This document shows, piece by piece, positions 47,834-58,759 of a DNA stretch of 64,000 bases. Source of the stretch: Gaeumannomyces sp. JS-464. Taxonomy: Eukaryota > Ascomycota > Sordariomycetes > Magnaporthales > Magnaporthaceae. Made by a program: the position numbers and the translations under genes. The stretch spans positions 3,596,001-3,660,000 of the forward strand of contig NGZR01000003.1 of NCBI GenBank assembly GCA_002197995.1, read 5' to 3'. Each line of letters starts with the position of its first letter. Position 1 is the stretch's first letter. The notes under the pieces were generated by a model. The model did not search any database, had not been told where the DNA came from, and saw only the letters and a list, made by a program, of their open reading frames with translations.

Positions 47834-50096
47834 TCATGCGATCTTGATCTCGGCCACCTCGCCCGTCTCGTTCTTCGTCTCACCCGCGAGCCTGTATGCC
47901 ACCCTCCACCTCAGTTTGAACGACTCTACCTTTTTGCTCCTGTCGCCCGCATGCCAGACGTCGAGCACTTGCGTAACACCGCGGCTTTGTTTGGCAGCCA
48001 GGTCCCGACCGGTTTGCGGCTGTAATTGCGATTCGTACCCCTGGGCAGGACACAAATGAACATGTCAGCGAGATTGGGCACCGATCAAGAAGCAGGACGC
48101 CGAAGTCCGTAGATGCTGATGGACATACCTTTGGGACTGCGGACTGAAAATGAAGCTCTCCAAGGGGAGCCGGTGCATTGTTGGAAAAGGCGAAATGTAA
48201 CCTTATAGAGCTAGACCCAGGAGTCGTTCTTTTGGCGATGAGTTCGATCTTGAGCGTCGAGTCGATCATGACCAGCTTCTGCTCCTCCGGCAACGTTTCC
48301 GGCGGGAGAGCCGATGAGAAGGCCCATTCATCGTCATCGTTTGCTGCTTGCGGCGGCGGGCGCCGTCGGTGCGGGCGGCTGGTAGGCCGATCCAGCGGCT
48401 GGGGTTGGCGTTGTCGGCTTGGACGTTGAGGAGAAGGCACTGGGGGATGCAAGCGCCGCAAACGGGTCCGTAGTCGGCTTTGGTGGTGGCGCGAAAAGAG
48501 ATGACTGGTAGTTCGGGGGCTGGGGCTGCGGGGTGGCCGACTGAGAAGACGGAGGAGGGGCCGACGCAAATGCGGCGAACGGCGATGCGGATGGGGGCGG
48601 CGGGGACACAGTCGCCGGCACGGGTCCCTTTGCGCTGCTGTCTTGGGTCATGGAAGACAGCAGAGCCGGCCCCGGGATATCTGCGTTTGGTCATGTTAGC
48701 TTTGGATTTGGCATAGAAGGAGATGCGAGCCAGGGGCCAAAGGGAAAAGCAACCATATAACTTACTGGTATTAGCGCCGAATCCCAGCTGGATACCGCCG
48801 GCCTGACCGAAGCTCTCACTCTCCCCAATGGAGAGCCCCAGGAGGTCATTCTCAATGCCAGCTGGCTGAGACGGGGCTTGTTGAGATGAGCCAGTTCCGT
48901 TGGCGCCGGAGCCACCACCGCTGTCGCCGTCCAAATCGATAAGCGACAGCTCGGCTTTGGCGCTGCCACCGGGGGCAGGGCCGTGCTGGCCGCTCGCGAT
49001 GCTGGTAGCACCGGCGTAGTCGCCCTTTTTGAGCAGCTTGTAGCGCTCGACGGTCCGGTGTATGCTGTCGTTAATCTCGAGCAGCCTGGCGACGGCCTCG
49101 TGGTCGTCCGACTCCTCCTCACACATCTTTTGGATCTTGGGCTGAGCGCTGGACAGGGCCGAGGCCAGCTCCTCAAAGACATCACCGTCCTGCATCTTGT
49201 CGCCCGGCTTGAAGGCCTCGAGCCGCTCCTCGAGTAGCCGCGCCTTTGCCTGGATCTTGGCCACGTCCTCGGCCGCTTTGGCGCGGTAGTCAACTTTGGA
49301 CCGTGTGTCGTAGCCGGCCATGATCTTCATAAGGCGGTTGGCCTCCTGTAGGTCTTCCGGGGTGCCGCGCCGAATGAGCTCCTGCAGCTTCGCAGACTGC
49401 GCCTCGCGCTCCTCCTCTTCCATCTCCTCGGCAGACTTAAGATTCTGCTCATGTTTGTGCACAGGCGCGCGAGTGGTCAGTAAGACCGAGAATGGAGTGT
49501 GCATGGCTGATGGGCATGTTGGGCGGAGGGAACTGCGTCATGACACTCACATCGCTCGGGTTCAGCACAGCTGCATCGTCTCTCCTAACCTCGGGGAAGC
49601 TGTAGCCCTTGTAGCTCAGGAGGCGGTGCATGTCCCGGATGAAGCCGAGGTCCTCCTTGTATCTGCTGGTCTCGCATATGGTGCTCCTCCACTCCTCGAT
49701 GGCCTCGAGGATCTTAGCCTGGACGCGCGAGGGACGGATGGGCGGCCGCTCGGGGAAGCGGCGGACGAGCTCGTTGAGGAACTCCTTGGTGCTGATCTGC
49801 AGGTGGAAGGGGTAGCCGCAGTTCTTGACGCAGATGTCGAGCAGCGCAAGGGCCAGCAGGGCCACGTTAGGGTTCCGGTGGTTGATGTAGTTGACAATGG
49901 TGGTGGCGGCCTCGCGCGGGGCGGTGCCCTTCTTGGAATTGATCAGGTCGGCGATCTCGAGGTTCACCGACAAGTTAGGCTCGTAGTTCTCGGGACTGCA
50001 GGCGGCCTGGATGAAGCGTTGCAGCTGCGACGGCGCCGAGCCGCCCGCGTCGGCCCACCGGTCCCTGGCCGCATACCGCGCCGCTGCCGCCTCCAT
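47834..50096 (-). CDS. gga: GGA-type clathrin adaptor (VHS-GAT-GAE)
   Basis: Arf-dependent monomeric adaptor that sorts cargo from the trans-Golgi to endosomes. Four exons: 50096-49551, 49444-48766, 48680-48129 and 48040-47834; introns are 106, 85 and 88 bp; about 661 residues. The VHS domain covers residues about 8-150 (LQRFIQAACSPENYEPNLSV, ALLALALLDICVKNCGYPFH, YKEDLGFIRDMHRLLSYKGY). The GAT domain, about 183-330, has helices LQELIRRGTPEDLQEANRLM and KARLLEERLEAFKPGD, and ends near ERYKLLKKGDYAGA. A Pro/Ala/Ser-rich hinge follows, then the gamma-ear (STLKIELIAKRTTPGSSSIR, LHFAFSNNAPAPLGELHFQS), ending GETKNETGEVAEIKIA. A DDDEWAF acidic stretch precedes the ear. One one-base break lies near 48355 (a GCC run) between TAPAA and QAANDDDEWAF. 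The upstream gene TSR3 is divergent. Confidence 0.94.
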
Positions 50097-50853
50097 TGTG
50101 GTGGTGCGTCTTCGCTCGCGCGGCTCAAGCTGCTGCGCTGTCTCGTGTTGCGTCGCTGTGCGGGAGCGGTCCGGGACACGCAAGATGCCCTGCGCGAGGG
50201 GTCTGGACGGATAAACTATATCGGTGTCTCGGTAGGCACGGCAGCAGAGAGTCTGGGAGGCGATAGGTGGCCGGGTTGGTGTGCTCTAGAGTGCGTGTCT
50301 CCTCTTCCGTCTGGTCCGCCCAGGCGCTACGTCGTCGGTGTGGGTTTGGGCGGGGTGGGGTATCGTGGTATGCAAGGGCCGGTGCTTTTCGTTGCTTCAA
50401 CTCCTCGGTTGCCCACAGAGGATCCACGTGTGTGCAGCAGAAGGCCAGATAATAAATAAACGAGAAAATGACAATCGAAGGCGGGCGACAGCAGCCTCGC
50501 CCTCGACTCTTACTGCAGGGGTGAGCAACCCATTTGGGAGACGAAATCGGGCGGGTTTCTAGGCACCTAGGCGCAGCCGATTTGCACGCTGTTCGGATTT
50601 GGCGACGTTTCTGGCATCCCACTTTGACTGCCTGGTTGCAGCCAACAAGCTCAGCTGTTAGCTTACGAGAGCTGGCGGCGGTACAGTGTCTCCAAATCAA
50701 TTTTATGGCTAATTAGTACTGTGTCGCTGCAAAGCGCGTCACTGCCCCACCAGCGATTTTCATCAACCCCAACTAGGAGATCCGGCTGTCAAGACCTCAC
50801 TGACTTTGGACCCTCTTGAATCCTGTCTCTGGTATAGTTGCCACACATCAGTC
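50097..50853. other. Divergent promoter region of GGA and TSR3
   Basis: 757 bp between the two start codons. No other gene or strong element was recognised. Confidence 0.5.
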
Positions 50854-52121
50854 ATGGTCAGGCATAAAAAAGATCACAACAACAAGGGCAAGCGCCTTCA
50901 CCACGGCCCCCCGAGGTCGGCCCGCCCGCCCCCTCGGCGCCAAGACGGCGGCGGGGAGGGCTCCGGCGACGAGGACGACGGCAGCGACGGCAACGCCTCC
51001 TCGGCCCGCGGCGGCGGCAAGGGGCAGCAGCCGTCCTTCAAGGCTGCGTGCTGGGACCTGGGCCACTGCGACCCCAAGCGGTGTTCGGGCAAGAAGCTGA
51101 TGAAGCTGGGCATGATGCGCCCCCTGTCGGTCGGCCAGCGCCACCCGGGCGTCGTCATCACGCCCAACGGCAAGACGGTCGTGTCGCCAGCCGACCGCGA
51201 GGCCCTCGAGCTGCACGGCGCCGCCGTCGTCGAGTGCTCGTGGGCCCGCACAAAGGAGGTCCAGTGGTCGCGCGTCGGAGGCCGCTGCGAGCGCCTGCTC
51301 CCTTACCTCGTCGCCGCCAACACGGTCAACTACGGCAGGCCCTGGCGCCTCAACTGCGTCGAGGCCCTGGCCGCCGCCTTTGCCATCTGCGGCCGCCACG
51401 AGTGGGCCGTCGAGGTCCTGGCGCCCTTCTCCTACGGCGACGCCTTCCTTGAGATCAACGCGGGTTTGCTCAAGAGGTACGCGGCCTGCGCGGACGCCAA
51501 GGAGGTCAAGAAGGCCGAGGAGGAGTGGATGGAGAGGCTCGAGAGGGAGTACGCCGAGAGCCGTCTGGATGCTGCCGACGGCGCTGATCTCTGGAAAGGC
51601 GGCAATATGAATCGTAGGCCCATCATGGCCTCTGAGTCCGACTCTGACGAGAACGATGAGGACGAGGACGGCGAGGGTGATGAGGAAGGAGAGGCGGGTG
51701 ACGGGGTTGATGGGATATATCTTGGGAAGAAGCCCCCAGCATCTTCCAAGCAGGGAGCAGCAGCCGAGGAAGACGATGCAGAAAAAGACCCGTTTGCTAT
51801 AACCGACGACTCGGACGATGATGCCGCAATGGAGGAGATTCGCAGAAAAGTCCTGGCATCGAAACCCTTCGCGAACCCAGCCGATACGGGCCAGAAGCCT
51901 GTTCCGGCCACCATACCCGGCCGCAGCACCTCGCGCCAGACGATGGCGTCGAGCCGGACTCGGACAACGGCTCGGACAACGACGAGTTTGACGGTATTAT
52001 GGCTGCCACCCCAGTGACTGATAGAGTGGGGCTTGCCAGGCTCGAAAAGGAGAGGGCTCGCGCCGCCATCACGACACGGACTTTTATGTCATCTTCCATG
52101 TCGGCGCCGCGAAGGGGATGA
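50854..52121 (+). CDS. tsr3: 18S rRNA aminocarboxypropyltransferase Tsr3
   Basis: Tsr3 transfers the aminocarboxypropyl group of SAM to the hypermodified pseudouridine of 18S rRNA, a late cytoplasmic step in 40S assembly. No intron. MVRHKKDHNNKGKRLHHGPP is the usual basic N-terminus. The RLI-like domain (KAACWDLGHCDPKRCSGKKL, MKLGMMRPLSVGQRHPGVVI) is followed by the catalytic DUF367 domain: VVECSWARTKEVQWS, RLLPYLVAANTVNYGRPWRL, NCVEALAAAFAICGR and PFSYGDAFLEINAGLLKRYA. The tail is acidic and Ser/Glu/Asp-rich. A frame break near 51890-51939 replaces the natural end: frame 1 stops at 52017, while the next frame continues DDGVEPDSDNGSDNDEFDGI and then VTDRVGLARLEKERARAAIT to TGA at 52119-52121. 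I use the second end. It is tail-to-tail with IFM1, 244 bp away. Confidence 0.94.
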
Positions 52122-52365
52122 GTTTTTGACCCGCTAGAGACTAAGGGGCAATCAAGCATGTTTGATGGCGACTTGGGGGTGTGTGCCCCACGATCCGACA
52201 ATTGACTGATTACCAGGAGGATGTTTCTTTGGTCTACATAATATACACCAGCCCAAAAGTGCCCTTGTAAATGCACCTACCGCCGACGGAAGAGCCGCCC
52301 CTATCTTTTATGCTCTAATAAATACACTCGGGGGGTTTATATACCCCTCTTTCCCCTCCTTTATC

Positions 52366-55300
52366 TCACAGGTATTGCTTTTCCTTGATGACCTCGTACA
52401 TCTGGATCTGGTCGCCCACCTTCAAATCCTGGAAACCGTCAAACCCGATACCGCACTCGGAGTTCTTCTTGATCTCGGTAACCTCCTTTTTTGCCATGCT
52501 TGAGCGACTCGAGCTTGCCTGTAGGGTGAACGTGATACGGATCAGCAAACGAGCCAAGACGTGAGATAGAGGAGCGGGGTATACGGAAAAGAAGGGGGAA
52601 GTATGAAGAGAATAAGCGCCCTTACCGTCAAAGATCTTCTCTTTGCCGCGCAACACACGGTACAGGCCGGTGTTGGTGAGCTGCCCGTTGCGCACCTTGC
52701 AGCCAGCAATGTTCTTGTACACACGGCCCCGGATGTTGATGGAGAAGACCTCCAGGACCTCGGCCTCTCCAAGCACCTTGTACGACACGGCCATGGGGAG
52801 GTGCTCCGACATGAGCGCCTTGACCGCGTCCACGAGGTGATAGATGACCGAGTAGTCCAGCAGTCGCACCCGGACGCGCCCGCCAGCCGCTGTATGTGCG
52901 CGGGGATGCTGTTGTTGAAGTTGATGATGGCGCTGCCCGTCGTCGCCGCGCGTGCTCCACGTCCGACTCGCTGATCTGCCCGGGCGCCGATCGCAGGACC
53001 CGCGCGCGCGCACCTCCTTGTTGCCGATCTCCATGACGGCGCCCGTGACCGCCTCAACCGAGCCCAGCACGTCGCCCTTGATCACGAAGTTGACGAACTT
53101 GGGGCCTGCCGGCGCGCCTTCGGCCGCCCCGTCTTCCTCGCCGTCTCGCCCAGCTCTGCCAGCTCAGCAGCGAGTGCGTCGGCCTCGGCCTTCTCGCGCG
53201 GTCGCTCTCTTGCTCGGCAACCTCGGTCGCAGTCTTCTGCCAGGCCGCCAGATCCTCGCGGTATTTGACAGCCTGCCTCGCCTTGTCCTCGTCGGGCGCC
53301 TGCAGCACCTGGTCCCCTGCCGAGGGGCGTCGCGCCAGCCAAATACCTCCACTGGGGTCCCTGGTGGCGCCTCCTGGACCTCCTGGCCGGACTCGTCCAG
53401 CATGAAGCGGACCTTGGCAAACACGTTGCCTGCTACAATCATGTCGCCCTTGCGGAGTGTGCCTCGCTTCACTAGCACCGTAGCGGCCCGGCCAAGTGGC
53501 TTAATGCTGGACTCCAGGATCCAGCCCTCAGCCATGCCGTCCAACTCGGCCCGCATGTCCAGGATTTCGGCCAGCGTGACGATATTCTCCTCCAGATCTT
53601 TCATGCCCAGGCCAGTCTTGCCGCTTACCGCCACAACTTGAACGTCGCCGCCGTGCTCCTCGAGCTCGACCCCATTGTTCGCCAGGTCGATTTTGACCTG
53701 GTCCACCCGCGCCTCGGGCTTATCTGTCTTGTTGATTGCAACTATTATGGGTACCTTTGCGTTCTGAGCATGCTTCAGGGCCTCGAGGGTCTGTGGCTTC
53801 ACGCTGTCGTCGCGGCGACCACCAGGATGACAATGTCGGTGATATTGGCTCCACGCTGCCGCATGGTTAAGAAGGCGGCGTGGGCCGGGGGTGTCGAGGA
53901 ACGTTATCTGCTTGCCGGTCGACATGCGCACTGAAAATGCACCGATATGCTGCGTGATGCCGCCATGCTCGCCGGCGGCGACGGAGGACTTGCGTAACCA
54001 GTCCAGCATGGTGGTCTTTCCGTGATCGACGTGGCCCATGATAGTCACGATCGGGGGCCGTGGCGGGAGCACCGAGGGATCCTCGGGTGCCGGGCGGGGC
54101 CTCAGGTCAACATCGTGGCCGTCGTCAATAGTCGGCTCGAACCCAAACTCCTGGGCGACGAGCGCGGCAGTCTCGCCCGTCATGACACTCTCGTCCGTGA
54201 TCTCCTCGAAGCCCAAGTTCGTAAGCTCCCGGAGAAACTGGTCCGCCTTGAAGCCAAGCGCCTCGCCCAGATTCGTACTACGTTGTATGAACTCGGGCAC
54301 CAGAATGGGTTTTCGGGGCAGATGCGGCCTCCAACCTTTCCAGTTCATGCTGTTCCTTCAATGCCTTCCTTTCTGCCTTGCGGCGACGTCGCTCCTCGGC
54401 CATTCGTTCAGCTTCCTCGTCCCAGCCATCTTCGTCATCATCGGTGCGCCTCCTCGCATTCCTGGTGGTCTTGGACTTCGTCTTGATCTTCTCCGGGCGC
54501 TCTCTCCGCCTCGACCACCTGTCTTCAAACACATCGTACTCGGACGAGTCCACAACGAGCGTGTTGTCATAGCTGGTTCCTTGGCCCACTGCGGGGATGG
54601 TTCTGGTCCTTGGGCGGCCGGTTCCCGCTACGCCATACTCCTTAGCCAGGGGAAATCACCGAGATCCGAGGTATTACTCTTGGGTTGACTCGGAGCTGAT
54701 TTAGTGCTGCCTCGTTTGTCGAACTGGGAGAAGAAATCGTACTCGTCAATAGAGGCGCGGTCGGGCCCATCATTGGCTCGTTTATCAATCTTGGGGAAGA
54801 AATCGTCTCTGGCCCCATGGACTGAGCCGGTAGAGCCAGACCTTGCGCGTTCGAACTGTCTAGGCCTCGTCTTGTTGGCCATCTTTTTGTCGAATTGGGT
54901 AAAGAAATCCTCTTCATCAGCAGGTTCCGGCTCCTTCTTGACTGTGGTGTTTACAGTTCCGGAAGGCGGCCCGAAGAGGTCGTCATCCAGATCAAGCACG
55001 GGTCTCGCGCCAGCCCTCGCAGCATCGCCGTTGCGCGGCCTCCCGAAGGTGGGGGCACGTCTGGGTTGGTTGGACGGCGTTGACGATGGCCTTGATAAGC
55101 CCCCAAAGTGTGAATCTCGCCTGTTACCACCCTCACGCAAATTTTCGAGTATGGAATCGAAGCCCTTGCTTTTTGCAGCGGGTGCTTCCTCGCCGAGCTT
55201 GGAGGCCAGGAATCCCAGCCCTCCAACAGCCCATGGGTTCTTTTGTTGCATGGGAACAAAGTCGGCGGAGCCAGTGTCATCTGAGCTCCGCGCAAGCCTT

Positions 55301-55999
55301 GAGAGCTGTGCCCATTCTGGCCTGTCGTCAGCCTTCGTCTCCTTGGTTGGGCCTAGGTCCTTCTTTGGGTATGGATCCCGGCGCAAGGGCGGATCGCGCA
55401 CTCCCGTGGGTTCGAAGTTGTTTCCTGGCAACGAGGGTTGGCGAGACTCGAACCCAACACCCAAGGGCAGTCGACTCTTCCCGCGAATTTGAGGTTCTTG
55501 CGTGATAGGTACACTATCAAGTGGTGGTGGCCGTGGTGCGGTCTCCTTAGGTGGTGGCGGCCTCGGTCTCTCATTGGAAGCCGCCTGGCGCGCGGCTAGC
55601 TCATGGGGAAGGAGGAAGTCGTCGCGGTCGATCGCAAGCTGGGAGTCGAGGGCCTCGCGTGGCCTTGCCTCTGTCCGAAGACCTTCTTGCCAAAAGTTGG
55701 TCTCCTTGCGAAGCCCGAGCTCTGAGAGGAAGATGAGGGGTTGGCGGGGGCGCCCGACGACTCCCCAGACCGTGGCCCATCGTCGTTTGGGCGGGGTGCG
55801 TCGGCGGCGGGAGTACCAGCGGTGGTGTCGGGTAGTGGGCTGCTGGGGACCCTGATGGCGCCTGCGCGAAGAGCCAGGGCGCAGGCGGCGCATATGACCC
55901 GGCTGTCCTGGCTCTTTGAGGAGGGTCAGCGGCGACAATTCGGGGCCTCGAGGCGGGCGGGCGGGCCCAGACCACCCTGGCGACACGATGCCTAATCAT
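52366..55999 (-). CDS. ifm1: Mitochondrial translation initiation factor IF-2
   Basis: GTPase that places fMet-tRNA on the mitochondrial small subunit. The start MIRHRVARVVWARPPASRPR is basic and fits a mitochondrial presequence, but is tentative. A long low-complexity N-terminal region (DDFFPKIDKRANDGPDRASI, EEDFFTQFDKKMANK) precedes the IF2-N motif (FIQRSTNLGEALGFKADQFL). The G domain has P-loop GHVDHGKT (about 54040), switch regions GGITQHIGAF and FLDTPG, and NKTD. Domains II-IV follow: GRAATVLVKRGTLRKGDMIV, NFVIKGDVLGSVEAVTGAVM, INFNNSIPAHIQRLA, EVFSINIRGRVYKNIAGCKV and, after the intron 52625-52519, CGIGFDGFQDLKVGDQIQMY. At least eight one-base breaks occur, including a compensating pair at about 53893 and 53812 inside the G domain and an extra A in an A-run near 52490. 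I read these as consensus errors rather than decay, because the protein is otherwise unaltered. Confidence 0.9.
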
Positions 56000-56574
56000 G
56001 TTCGGGCTGCCGAGTTTGTAAAGCCTGGGTTGGCCGTCTCATCTCCGCGTTCACGCGACTGAGAATGCCGGCGTCGAAGGTCGGAGAGCTCCCGCTGCCT
56101 TTGACGCTCGAGAATTTCTGACAGGGGTGGCGCCGCCCGATGAGGTCCCGCTATCCGCCTTGCCAATCTCTGATAAGGCAAAAGGGCCCACTATTTCTGC
56201 CGGCGACTGCCCGTGGCGTTCAAGATTTATGATCAACTATTGCCACCGCGCCGTGTGCCCTTAGGTTGTTTGCGAGGCATTAAGTGCTCCCTAGTCTACA
56301 GTGCAGTACAGCAGCAATATGGCTATCTACTAGGTAGGGATGGATTTTTCAGGTTATCCCAAGGTCTGGGCACGGAAAGGTGAATTGCCAGGGCAAAAGT
56401 TGTTCACATATCCAACCAGCAATGGGCCAGCCCCTGCAAACATGGCCTTACATAATCACTTCTACCCACTCAGCCCCTGGATCCATAAAGCCACTTCACA
56501 AGCTCGATGAGAAGACCACTCTCAACTTGACTCTGAGAACCTGAAGCCAACGACAACAAGGCAAAGGCAAAATC
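56000..56574. other. Divergent promoter region of IFM1 and the membrane-protein gene
   Basis: 575 bp between the two starts. Minus-strand frames at 55996-56236 (for example PLSEILERQRQRELSDLRRR) are Arg-rich and could be an extra 5' exon of IFM1 or chance. No other feature was seen. Confidence 0.4.
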
Positions 56575-57703
56575 ATGGCGCCGACGAAGCGCAACTCAAA
56601 AGTTCGCCTGGGCTCTGCAACAGGGTCCAAAAGCAAATCTGACGGGTCACCACCGAAGCCGTACCGGTCCATCCCGGACAGCCTCAAGCCCTTCGTCTCG
56701 GAGCTCGACCCAAAGCATGTCTACATCGCCCACCTCGACTCCAAGCCCGTCGCCCTGAAGCGCAAGATCTTCCTGGTCCCCGTCGCCATCAACATCCTGG
56801 TCGCCGTCTGCTTCTTCCTGCGCCTCCGCTATGTCGGCCCATGGTACCTGCAGCTCCTGCTGCCGGGCATCGACCTGACGCCGCTGCTCGGCGCAGACGT
56901 GGCACAGCTTCTAGGCCTCGGCGGCGTCGCCTACGTGACCGATCCCACGATCGGTATCGCGCCCTCATCCATGACCTGGGGCCAGATCGCGCTGCTGGCC
57001 CTGCGGCGGGGCTTCACCTTTGTCCTCGACGCGGGCCTGCTCGTCTTCGTCTGGCCCTGGCCCGTCGAGTTCTGCCTGGGCCGGACCTACGGCAACCCGC
57101 TGCGCTGGCGCTGGCACGTTGGCTTCCGCGACAAGGAGGTCTACGTCCGCCGCAGCCGCGAGTGGGACCGCGCCCTGGGTGACGTGCTCAACCCGGACTC
57201 GGCCACGGGCCGCATGGAGCTGAGTGTCAAGGTCCGCGCCGCCACCGCCCGCTGCTGCTCAACGAGAAGACAGGCTACCTGACCATGAACGGCGACTGGG
57301 ACCTCGACTGGGCCGCCATGGTGCACGCCACGCGCCTAGTCGACAACAAGGCGCTCGCCTCGACGCCTTCCGCCTCGTCGTGCTGGTACACCATGCCGAC
57401 CACGGATGGATGATCATGGACACGGACTCGGGCGCTGGCGGCACCTCGTCTTCGCACGAGGACGAGCGGCGGCGGCAGGTGTTTGCCTTCCGGGACGCCC
57501 TGTCCGCCATCGGCAAGGAGGACCTCTTCTTCCGCTGGATCGAGATTGTGCAGTTCGAGGCCACGCAGCCGGGCGGCCTCACCAAGGACAAGGAGGTCGC
57601 CGTCGCCAAGCAGATCCGAGACCTGTTCCAGGCCCAAGGGATCGACTTTGACGATTTTTGGAAACAGAGTGTTGGCTCTGACAGCATTGCGGGCATGGCA
57701 TGA
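56575..57703 (+). CDS. Conserved fungal membrane protein of unknown function
   Basis: I do not recognise a named family. The start MAPTKRNSKVRLGSATGSKS gives a basic, Ser-rich N-terminus, then DSLKPFVSELDPKHVYIAHL. Two hydrophobic segments lie at residues about 65-83 (IFLVPVAINILVAVCFFLRL) and about 140-165 (GFTFVLDAGLLVFVWPWPVE). The rest is soluble and aromatic-rich (YGNPLRWRWHVGFRDKEVYV, TGYLTMNGDWDLDWAAMVHA, DHGWMIMDTDSG, ending DFDDFWKQSVGSDSIAGMA). The natural protein, about 375 residues, is split over three frames by two one-base breaks near 57235 and 57358; sense in all three pieces shows that it is one gene. The steady composition and conserved-looking Trp/Tyr blocks argue for a real protein. 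It shares a divergent promoter with IFM1, but a mitochondrial role is only a guess. Confidence 0.75.
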
Positions 57704-58157
57704 CACCGCTTATCTCAAGGCGTAGCGCCGGCGCAGAACGAACGAACCCCCGCGTTGATAACATGGAGGATAGCAATTGCCTGCATTTTTTTTTCACAAA
57801 TGTACCATCAGCTTCGAAGACATGTGCAGGAGTTCGGGTGCATTCCATAGGAGGTATAACAAAACGCCAAACTGCTACATACGAAGGGCGTTAATAGTAA
57901 TAAGATTTTCGGAGGTCACACATAAGTCACTTCAAGGGGTGTCCCATGATGAGAAGAATCGTGACACCGCAAACACTTTGTTCGGCTCTACCGAACCAAA
58001 ACGACGGCTGGGATTTCCAAGTATTGAGGGTAGACTACCCACGCAGTATGAGGCCTTCCACGAGACCACCCGGCGCGGGTCGGGAAACCTGACGAAACGA
58101 GGTCTACCTAGGTAGGTGCCTAGGTAATCGACAGCTCAGACCGGCCTCTGTTTCGAC
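57704..58157. other. Tail-to-tail spacer with a CCTAGGTA palindrome
   Basis: 3' regions of the membrane-protein gene and the PP28-like gene. It contains the palindromic tract at 58103-58128. No coding sequence for the missing PP28 C-terminus was found here. Confidence 0.5.
58103..58128. repeat. CCTAGGTA-type palindromic repeat (double)
   Basis: TCTACCTAGGTAGGTGCCTA followed by GGTAAT contains two overlapping CCTAGGTA cores just beyond the PP28-like stop codon. Confidence 0.85.
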
Positions 58158-58759
58158 TTATTTCTTTGTCGAGGCAGCGGCGCCGGGCTTTCGGGCCGGC
58201 GCCGCCTTGGCCGGGGTCTCGTCCTCGCTCTCCTCATCCTCCTCAGACTCCTCCTCTTCCTCAGAGCTCGGGGGCATGTCGCCGACCTCGACCTTCTTTC
58301 TCGGCTTCGGCCGCCTTGGCGGCGGCGGCGGCTTTCTTGGCCTTCTTCGCGGCCTTGAGCTGCTCGCGTGTTGGGGGCTTCTCCTTCTTGGGCTTGGGGG
58401 CCTCCTCCTCCTCCGACTCTTCGTCCTCCTCGTCCTCCTCAGCGAGGGTGCCGTCTTTGGGTTGCGCCTCCTCGCTCCACATGCTGACTTCGTTTCCCTC
58501 GTCGTCGAGAGGCCTGAGGTCGCGAGAGAAGGACCTGCCGCCTGGAGACAAGGTGACACAGAGCAAGGGTTAGCACCTGGCGGGATTGGCAGGTTGCGCA
58601 GCGACACCTGCGGGCGCATTTGCAATCTACGCCGCGCTGTACTTTCTTTAAGCGCACGGTGGGAGAGAAGTGAGGCTGGACTGAGCTGCCACATACCTCC
58701 ACGGCTATACTTCTTAAACTTGCCCTACCGCGCGAGCTGCTTCCCGGTTTTCCCGTCAT
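58158..58759 (-). CDS. PP28-like (PDGFA-associated protein family) phosphoprotein, C-terminally short
   Basis: Exon 1 (58759-58697) encodes MTGKPGSSSRG and then, after a one-base break near 58743 in a GGG run, GKFKKYSRG. The intron 58696-58542 is followed by GGRSFSRDLRPLDDEGNEVS and MWSEEAQP. RGGxxFSRDLRPLDxxGNExSMW is the N-terminal signature of fungal casein kinase substrate phosphoprotein PP28. Alternating acidic (EEDEEDEESEEEEAP) and Lys/Ala-rich (AAKKAKKAAAAAKAAEAE) segments follow, and after another break near 58305 comes EVGDMPPSSEEEEE. The frame ends PARKPGAAASTKK at 58158. The expected basic C-terminal core (LSRREREA... type) is absent both here and downstream, so at about 149 residues this is shorter than family members of about 180-240. 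Acidic/basic proteins can look alike, so the family call is moderate. Confidence 0.6.

Noticed and set aside
55436..55462. tRNA-like T-arm word (GGTTCGAGTCT on the minus strand)
   Set aside because: It lies in IFM1 coding sequence and no acceptor or D-arm partner is present.
52366..55999. IFM1 as a pseudogene inactivated by RIP
   Set aside because: The changes are single-base indels, not C-to-T/G-to-A transitions, and all functional motifs remain.
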